The notes under the pieces were generated by a model that worked only from the letters and a program-made list of their open reading frames with translations, searched no databases and was not told the origin of the DNA. Of a stretch of 64,000 bases of DNA, positions 58,840 to 64,000 are shown piece after piece (within the stretch, counting starts at the first letter, position 1; each line of letters begins with the position of its first letter). A program made the position numbers and the translations under genes. The stretch comes from Streptomyces sp. NBC_00239 (GTDB lineage Bacteria; Actinomycetota; Actinomycetes; Streptomycetales; Streptomycetaceae), in the NCBI RefSeq assembly GCF_036194065.1, contig NZ_CP108095.1, positions 2,976,001 to 3,040,000 of the forward strand. Direction: 5' to 3'.

Positions 58840-60657
58840 CTACGCGGTGAGCTCCTCCTCCAGCGCCTCGCGCAGCCGTGCCGCCCGCTGCGCGACCTCC
58901 GCGGGACCCAGCTCCACGGCCCGCGCGCACCACTTGCGCGCCTCGTTGAGGTCGCCGTGCCGGGCGGCCAGCAGGCCCAGGCGCAGGGCGGCCCGGCCGT
59001 GGCCGGCCACCGCCGCGCGAGTCCACCACAGCGCCGCCTCCGGCTCACTGCCCTCGCGGGCCAGCAGCAGGCCGAGGTTGAAGGCCCCGTTGCGGCTGCC
59101 CGCCTCGGCGGCCTCGCGGTACCAGCGGGCCGCCGCCCCCAGCTCGCCGCGGCCGGCCGCGAGCATGCCGACGCGCACCTGGGCCCGCCGGTGACCCTGC
59201 TCGGCCGCCCGCTCGTACCACTCCTCGCTCTCGGTCTTCTCCGCGGCCGGCTCGCCGAGGGCCGGCGGCTCTGCGGGCGGCGCGAGCGACTCCAGCAGCG
59301 CGGCCAGCCGGAAGGCCGCCTCCGCGCTGCCGCCGCCCGCGGCGCACCGAAGGTGCCGCTCGGCCGCCCGGTCCTCGCCGTCGCGCACCAGCGCGATGCC
59401 GACCTGGAGCGCCGCATCGGTGTGACCGGCCGAGGCCGCCCGCTCGTACCACTTCAGGGCCGTACGGTCCTCGTCCCGGCCGGCGAAGAGGATGCCCAGG
59501 TTGAAGGCGGCGTCGACGCTGCCCGCCTCCGCCGCCTTGGAGAACCAGGGCTCGGCGCCGGCCGCGTCGCCGACCTGGAGCAGCAGGATGGCGAGCGCGT
59601 TGGCCGCCTCGCGGTGGCCCGCGTAGGCCGCGCGCCGGTACCACTGCTCGGCCTGGGGCATCCGCTCCTGGGCGGCGCACAGCAGCCCGAGGTTGTACGC
59701 CCCGTTGTCGTCGCCGGCGTCCATCGCCGTGCGGTACCACTTCTCCGCGGTCTGGGTCTCGCCGCGGGCCGCGTGCAGGGCGCCGAGCGCGTTGGCCGCG
59801 TTCCCGTCGCCGTCCTCGGCGGCGCGCAGCCACCAGGTCGCCGCGCCCTCCTCGTCGCCCGCGTCGCGCAGCAGGAAGCCGAGGGCGCAGGCGGCCCGCG
59901 CCTCGCCCTGCTTGGCCGAGGTCAGGTACCAGCGGCCGGCGTCCTTCAGTTCGCCGCGGGCCTCCAGGAGCGTGCCCAGATGCAGGGCGGCACGCCGGTG
60001 CCCGCGGGCGGCGGCCTGCCGGTACCACTGCTCGGACTCGCTCTTGCGGTCGCGCCGCAACAGCCGGGCGAGCCGGTACGCGGCCTCCCGGTGGCCCTGC
60101 TCGGCGGCGGTGCGCAGCCAGCGCTCGGCGCCCGCGTCCCCGCGGTGTTCCAGCAGGTCGGCGAGGGCGTACGCGCCCAGCGCGTGGCCGGATTCCGCGG
60201 CCTGGCGCAGCCAGTACTCGGCGGCGGGCTCGTCGCCGCGCTCGCGGTAGAAGCGGCCCAGCGCGTGGGCGGCGGCCGCGGAGCCGGCGACGGCGGCGAT
60301 CCGCCACCAGTCGGCCGCTTCCTCGGTGCAGCCGCGCTGGTGCAGCAGGACGCCCAGGTTGTTGGCGGCGGCCCGGTCGCCGACGGCGGTGGCTCCGCGG
60401 AGGTAGGGCTCCGCGCCGTCGAGGTCGCCGCGGCGCAGCAGGGAGGCGCCGAGCACGCTCATGGAAGCCGTGTCGCCGGCGTCGGCGGCAGCGCGGTGCC
60501 GCGCCTCCAGCTCGGCGTCGGCCACCGCTTCGGTCAGCGCGGTGTCAACAGCCTCGGCCAGGAGCGCCTCGGTACCCGTGGTCTTGTTCTCGTCGGATTC
60601 CGCCCGCACAAACCGCCCTGTCTCCAGCAGAGTTGACCTGTCCCCCATAAATCCCAT
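58840..60657 (-). CDS. Sel1/TPR-repeat protein
   Basis: 605 residues, built almost entirely of about 13-14 Sel1-like repeats of roughly 36 residues. Each has the form GDxxGAxxLGxLLxxRGDxxxAExWYRxAAExGH (shown here as a pattern, not a run). No signal or membrane segment; the N-terminal 45 residues are non-repeat. A Pro/Glu-rich insert (SLAPPAEPPALGEPAAEKTE) breaks the array near 450. Sel1 arrays are protein-interaction scaffolds; the partner is unknown. The ATG at 60657 is preceded by AGGTGATG; a second ATG nine bases on is possible. Confidence 0.88.
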   Translation of the reverse strand: MGFMGDRSTLLETGRFVRAESDENKTTGTEALLAEAVDTALTEAVADAELEARHRAAADAGDTASMSVLGASLLRRGDLDGAEPYLRGATAVGDRAAANNLGVLLHQRGCTEEAADWWRIAAVAGSAAAAHALGRFYRERGDEPAAEYWLRQAAESGHALGAYALADLLEHRGDAGAERWLRTAAEQGHREAAYRLARLLRRDRKSESEQWYRQAAARGHRRAALHLGTLLEARGELKDAGRWYLTSAKQGEARAACALGFLLRDAGDEEGAATWWLRAAEDGDGNAANALGALHAARGETQTAEKWYRTAMDAGDDNGAYNLGLLCAAQERMPQAEQWYRRAAYAGHREAANALAILLLQVGDAAGAEPWFSKAAEAGSVDAAFNLGILFAGRDEDRTALKWYERAASAGHTDAALQVGIALVRDGEDRAAERHLRCAAGGGSAEAAFRLAALLESLAPPAEPPALGEPAAEKTESEEWYERAAEQGHRRAQVRVGMLAAGRGELGAAARWYREAAEAGSRNGAFNLGLLLAREGSEPEAALWWTRAAVAGHGRAALRLGLLAARHGDLNEARKWCARAVELGPAEVAQRAARLREALEEELTA

Positions 60658-60810
60658 CGTCGCATCACCTGCAACCCGCGTACACCTGGTATGTCACAGC
60701 CGGAGAGGTCTCTACAGCGTTTTGTCGACATGCCCACAGGGTGACAAGTCAAACACGCTACTGCCCCAACTGACCCCTACCGGGTGACAGATCAACGAAC
60801 CGGCATATGA

Positions 60811-60843
60811 CGAAGGCCCGGATCCAATGGATCCGGGCCTTCG
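60811..60843 (-). terminator. Terminator of the second initiator tRNA gene
   Basis: A 16-bp stem CGAAGGCCCGGATCCA (60811-60826) and its complement at 60828-60843, following the tRNA 3' end by 7 bases on the minus strand. Confidence 0.85.
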
Positions 60844-60850
60844 TTCGGAG

Positions 60851-60924
60851 TAGCGGGGACAGGATTTGAACCTGCGACCTCTGGGTTATGAGCCCAGCGA
60901 GCTACCGAGCTGCTCCACCCCGCG
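60851..60924 (-). tRNA. Initiator tRNA-fMet (CAT), copy 2
   Basis: Same 74 bases as the copy at 58682-58755, including the CTGGG/CCCAG anticodon stem and the unpaired first base. It lies 45 bases downstream of the UPF0182 gene on the minus strand and upstream of the Sel1-repeat gene. Confidence 0.95.
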
Positions 60925-60969
60925 TCGGTGAAACCACAGTATCACGACGCGGGCCGAACCTTTTCATCG

Positions 60970-63891
60970 TTAACTCTCGGCCGGTGGCTCCGCCGAGCCC
61001 GTGGGCTTGGGCTTCGTCGGTGTGGTGGCGCCCGGCGCGGGCGCTACGGCCTTCGCCTCGGCGTCCTGGGCCCGCTTGAGGGCGGCCTCCAGGTCGTCCT
61101 GCGCCTTGCCGTACGCGGCCCAGTCGCCGGCCTTCATCGCCGTGTCGGCCGCTTCCAGGGCCTTCGCCGCATCGGCGAGCGCCTGCTTGACCGTCGGGTT
61201 GCCCGGGGTGGTCGTGGGCGGCTTGGTGGTGCCGTCGCCCGGCGGCGTGGTCGGCGCCTCGACCCCGAAGACCACGTTGAGCGCCTTCTCCAGGGTGTCC
61301 TCGAAGGCGGTCTGGCCGCCGTACGTCACCAGGACCTTGCGCAGCAGCGGGTACTTGAGCCCGCCGCCGCGCACGTAGACCGGCTCGACGTAGAGCATCC
61401 CGCCGTGGAGCGGCACCGTGAGCAGGTTGCCGTACTCGACTTCGGAGTCGCCGCCCCTGAGCAGCCTGATCGACTCGGCGATCTTCTGCTCGGAGTTGAA
61501 CTGGCTCTGCACCTGCTTGGGGCCGTCGACCGTGCGGCTGGTCGGCAGTTTCAGGATTCTGATCTTGCCGTAGTCGGACGTCGCCGGGTCCGCGTTGACC
61601 GCCATGAAGGCGCTCAGGTTGTCGCGGCCGTTCGGTGTGAACGTCGTCGTCAGCGAGAAGACCTGGTCCGGCTCGGGCTGGCCCGGCATCTTCATCGACA
61701 GGTAGTACGGCGGCACCGCGTTCTCGGCCTTGGTGGTCGGGTCGTTCGGGACGGCCCAGACCTCCGAACCGCTGAGGAAGGTCTGCGGGTCGGTGACGTG
61801 GTAGCGGGTGAGCAGCTCGCGCTGGACCTTGAACAGGTCCTGCGGGTAGCGCATGTGCTCCATGAGCGCCTTGGGGATCTCGCTCTTCGCCTTGACCGTG
61901 TCGGGGAACGCCTTCATCCAGGTCTTGAGGACCGGGTCCTGGGTGTCCCACTGGTACAGCCGCACGGTGCCGTCGTACGCGTCGACGGTGGCCTTGACCG
62001 AGTTGCGGATGTAGTTGACCTGGTTCTCCTGCGCGACCACCGCGCGCTGCTGGTTGGTCAGCGAGTCGGCCGTGGTGTCCCCGAGCGTGGTGCGCGAGGC
62101 GTACGGGTAGCCGTTCGTCGTCGTGTACGCGTCGACGATCCACTGGACCCGGCCGTCGATCACGGCCGGGTAGGCCGCGCCGTCGATGGTCAGCCAGGGG
62201 GCGACGGACTCGACGCGCTCCTTCGGCGTGCGGTTGTACAGGATGCGCGAGCCCTCGCCGATGGCCCCGGAGTACAGGATCTGCGGCTCGCTGAAGGCGA
62301 GCGCGTACGCGGCGCGGTTGATCGGGTTGTCGAGGCTGACCCCGCTCTTGCCCTGGTAGCTCGTCTCCTTCTCGCCGCTGTCGTCCGAGTAGTCGAGCTC
62401 CTTCTGCGGGCCGCCGACGATCGAGTACTGCTTCGTCATCTCGCCGTAGTAGATGCGCTGCTCGAAGTCGGTGCCGAACTCGCCCTTCGAGGGCAGGTCG
62501 GACTGGGTGAACACCGGGCGGCCCTCACGGTCGGCCTCGGTGCCCTTGGCGGCGACCACGCCGTACCCGTGGGTGTACTTGAAGTGGTCGTTGATCCAGT
62601 TGTTCTTCGGGATGCCCGCGAGGTTCAGCTCGCGCAGGCCGATCACCGTGTCCTGGCCCTTGTACCGGTCCACGGCCAGCGTGGACGGGAAGCCGTAGTA
62701 GCCCTTGATCTGCTGGAGCTGCTGGAAGGTCGGGGAGACGATGTTCGGGTCGAGGAGGCGGATGCTCGCCGTGGTGTCGGCGTCCTTGCGCAGCACCGTG
62801 TTGTCCTTGGTGGTGCTGACGCCCGGGTACTCCTTGACCTCCGAGTCGCCGATCCCGTACGCGTCGCGCGTCGCCTTGATGTTCTTCTCGACGTACGCCG
62901 CTTCCTTGGCCTGCTCGTTCGGCTGGACCTGGAACTTCTGCACGATCGCCGGGTACAGCCCGCCGATGAGGATCGCGGAGAGCACCATCAGGCCGAAGCC
63001 GATGACCGGCAGCTGCCAGGTGCGGCGCCACAGCGTCGCGAAGAACAGCACGGCGCAGATCGCGGCGATGCAGAACAGGATGGTCTTGGCCGGCAGGTAG
63101 GCGTTCGCGTCGACGTACCGCAGGCCCGTCCAGTTGTCCGCCGCCTTGAAGTCGCTGGACTTCACGGCCAGCCCGTACCGGTCGAGCCAGTACGCGACGG
63201 CCTTCAGGGCGACGAAGATGCCGAGCAGCACCGACAGGTGGCCGGTGGCCGCCTGGGTGGCGCGGGCGCCCGGGCTGGTCACGCGGAGGCCGCCGTACAG
63301 GTAGTGCACGACGGCCGCGGCGATCAGGGAGAGCACGACGGCGGCGAAGCCGAAGCCGAGAAGGAAGCGGTACCAGGGCAGGTCGAACGCGTAGAACGAC
63401 ACGTCCAGCCCGAACTGGGGGTCCTTCTTGTCGAACGACACCCCGTTCACGTACATCAGCCAGGTCCGCCACTGGCCGGCCGCGGAGGCGCCCGCGATCA
63501 GGCCGACGAGCGCGGCGATGCCCATGAGCAGCCACTTCTTGAACGGCGCGATGCCCATGCGGTAGCGGTCGAGGCTCTGCTGCTCCATCGACATGGCGCT
63601 GAGCGGCGGCCGCAGCCGGTGGGCCAGCCAGATGTTGAACCCGACGGCTCCGGCCATGAGCAGGCCGAACACCGAGAAGAGCCCGATCTTGGTCCACAGG
63701 GTGGTGGTGAAAACGGACGAGTAGTGGACGGAGCGGTACCAAAGCCAGTCGGTCCAGAAGCCCGCGAACATGATGAACGCCATGGCCAGCACGGCCAGGA
63801 CGCCCAAGGTCATCAGCAGGGTCCGGGCACGCCGGGACGGGCGGCCGACTCTGATCCGTGGCCCGGAGGGGCCTCCGCCGCGGTCCGGCAT
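60970..63891 (-). CDS. UPF0182-family large membrane protein
   Basis: 973 residues from ATG 63891 ([17 protein letters not shown]); a GTG at 63912 and an ATG at 63972 are alternative starts. About seven membrane helices lie in the first 330 residues ([35 protein letters not shown] and so on). A large extracytoplasmic domain follows ([35 protein letters not shown] blocks). A Pro/Thr/Lys-rich C-terminal stretch of about 90 residues includes a helical [19 protein letters not shown] segment. The family is universal in actinobacteria (Rv0064/Rv3193c-like), of unknown function, probably in the cell envelope. Confidence 0.9.
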   Translation of the reverse strand: MPDRGGGPSGPRIRVGRPSRRARTLLMTLGVLAVLAMAFIMFAGFWTDWLWYRSVHYSSVFTTTLWTKIGLFSVFGLLMAGAVGFNIWLAHRLRPPLSAMSMEQQSLDRYRMGIAPFKKWLLMGIAALVGLIAGASAAGQWRTWLMYVNGVSFDKKDPQFGLDVSFYAFDLPWYRFLLGFGFAAVVLSLIAAAVVHYLYGGLRVTSPGARATQAATGHLSVLLGIFVALKAVAYWLDRYGLAVKSSDFKAADNWTGLRYVDANAYLPAKTILFCIAAICAVLFFATLWRRTWQLPVIGFGLMVLSAILIGGLYPAIVQKFQVQPNEQAKEAAYVEKNIKATRDAYGIGDSEVKEYPGVSTTKDNTVLRKDADTTASIRLLDPNIVSPTFQQLQQIKGYYGFPSTLAVDRYKGQDTVIGLRELNLAGIPKNNWINDHFKYTHGYGVVAAKGTEADREGRPVFTQSDLPSKGEFGTDFEQRIYYGEMTKQYSIVGGPQKELDYSDDSGEKETSYQGKSGVSLDNPINRAAYALAFSEPQILYSGAIGEGSRILYNRTPKERVESVAPWLTIDGAAYPAVIDGRVQWIVDAYTTTNGYPYASRTTLGDTTADSLTNQQRAVVAQENQVNYIRNSVKATVDAYDGTVRLYQWDTQDPVLKTWMKAFPDTVKAKSEIPKALMEHMRYPQDLFKVQRELLTRYHVTDPQTFLSGSEVWAVPNDPTTKAENAVPPYYLSMKMPGQPEPDQVFSLTTTFTPNGRDNLSAFMAVNADPATSDYGKIRILKLPTSRTVDGPKQVQSQFNSEQKIAESIRLLRGGDSEVEYGNLLTVPLHGGMLYVEPVYVRGGGLKYPLLRKVLVTYGGQTAFEDTLEKALNVVFGVEAPTTPPGDGTTKPPTTTPGNPTVKQALADAAKALEAADTAMKAGDWAAYGKAQDDLEAALKRAQDAEAKAVAPAPGATTPTKPKPTGSAEPPAES

Positions 63892-64000
63892 CTGGAAAGC
63901 CAAGGTGCGCACCTCGAAAGTCGCTGTGTCTTCTATTGAGCGGGCCCCCGATCGTAGAGCCCACTCCTGCAACTTACTGAGGCTTTAGTCAGTTCCCGTT

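Overview
The window is about 70% G+C or more, with strongly G/C-biased third codon positions, many GTG and some TTG starts, and genes typical of high-GC actinobacteria (WblE, SigR/RsrA, DasR, a SigF/SigH-type sigma factor, snapalysin, EshA-like protein). Everything points to a Streptomyces chromosome. The gene order matches, from memory, the core-chromosome stretch of S. coelicolor from about SCO5261 (malic enzyme) down to about SCO5204, so this is conserved core rather than a genomic island. No phage, plasmid, IS element or CRISPR array was seen.

Layout. 1-8.9 kb: malic enzyme end, a quinone-oxidoreductase-like enzyme, a PadR/DUF4097 pair, an unknown protein, a GPP34 protein, and the divergent LysR-snapalysin pair. 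8.6-12.8 kb: a small zinc-ribbon protein, a DHFR/RibD-fold protein, a GNAT protein, and a two-gene operon of a family 2B encapsulin shell protein with a polyprenyl diphosphate synthase. 13-16.6 kb: NsrR-Hmp nitric-oxide detoxification, an amidase and an ACC-deaminase-like PLP enzyme. 17-25 kb: CPA1 antiporter, UBP zinc finger, anti-sigma/sigma pair, diacylglycerol-kinase-like protein, WblE and a PdtaS-like histidine kinase. 25.4-34.4 kb: MerR regulator, then the N-acetylglucosamine/chitobiose block (SIS-domain isomerase/deaminase, NagB, GH3 hydrolase, DasCBA transporter, DasR), with several DasR operators. 34.4-37.5 kb: CstA with its YbdD partner and a frameshifted Uma2 gene. 37.5-43.5 kb: cobalamin riboswitch, class Ia ribonucleotide reductase nrdAB, an AraC/GATase-like regulator, peptide deformylase. 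43.6-50.6 kb: TPR protein, two HD-domain membrane proteins, RsrA-SigR, a hydrolase and an SRAP protein. 50.7-58.5 kb: M50-like membrane protease, AroA, RsgA, an SMR exporter, TetR, HisN, a CBS-domain protein, and the divergent catalase-CatR/FurA pair. 58.6-64 kb: two identical initiator tRNA genes flanking a Sel1-repeat protein, then a UPF0182 membrane protein.

How it works together. Several stress modules carry visible self-control: NsrR with palindromes before nsrR and hmp; SigR with a textbook SigR promoter before its long isoform; CatR/FurA with a 6-1-6 palindrome between furA and catalase; nrdAB behind a B12 riboswitch. The Das block is tied together by 16-bp DasR sites before dasA (two) and nagB, plus one that is not adjacent to any obvious sugar gene. 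The most interesting items are the encapsulin/prenyl-synthase nanocompartment operon, the unassigned DasR site at 25122, a near-perfect CRP site upstream of wblE, and four clusters of palindromic repeats that all sit between convergent genes. Start sites, operator assignments and regulatory roles are read from sequence and have not been tested.
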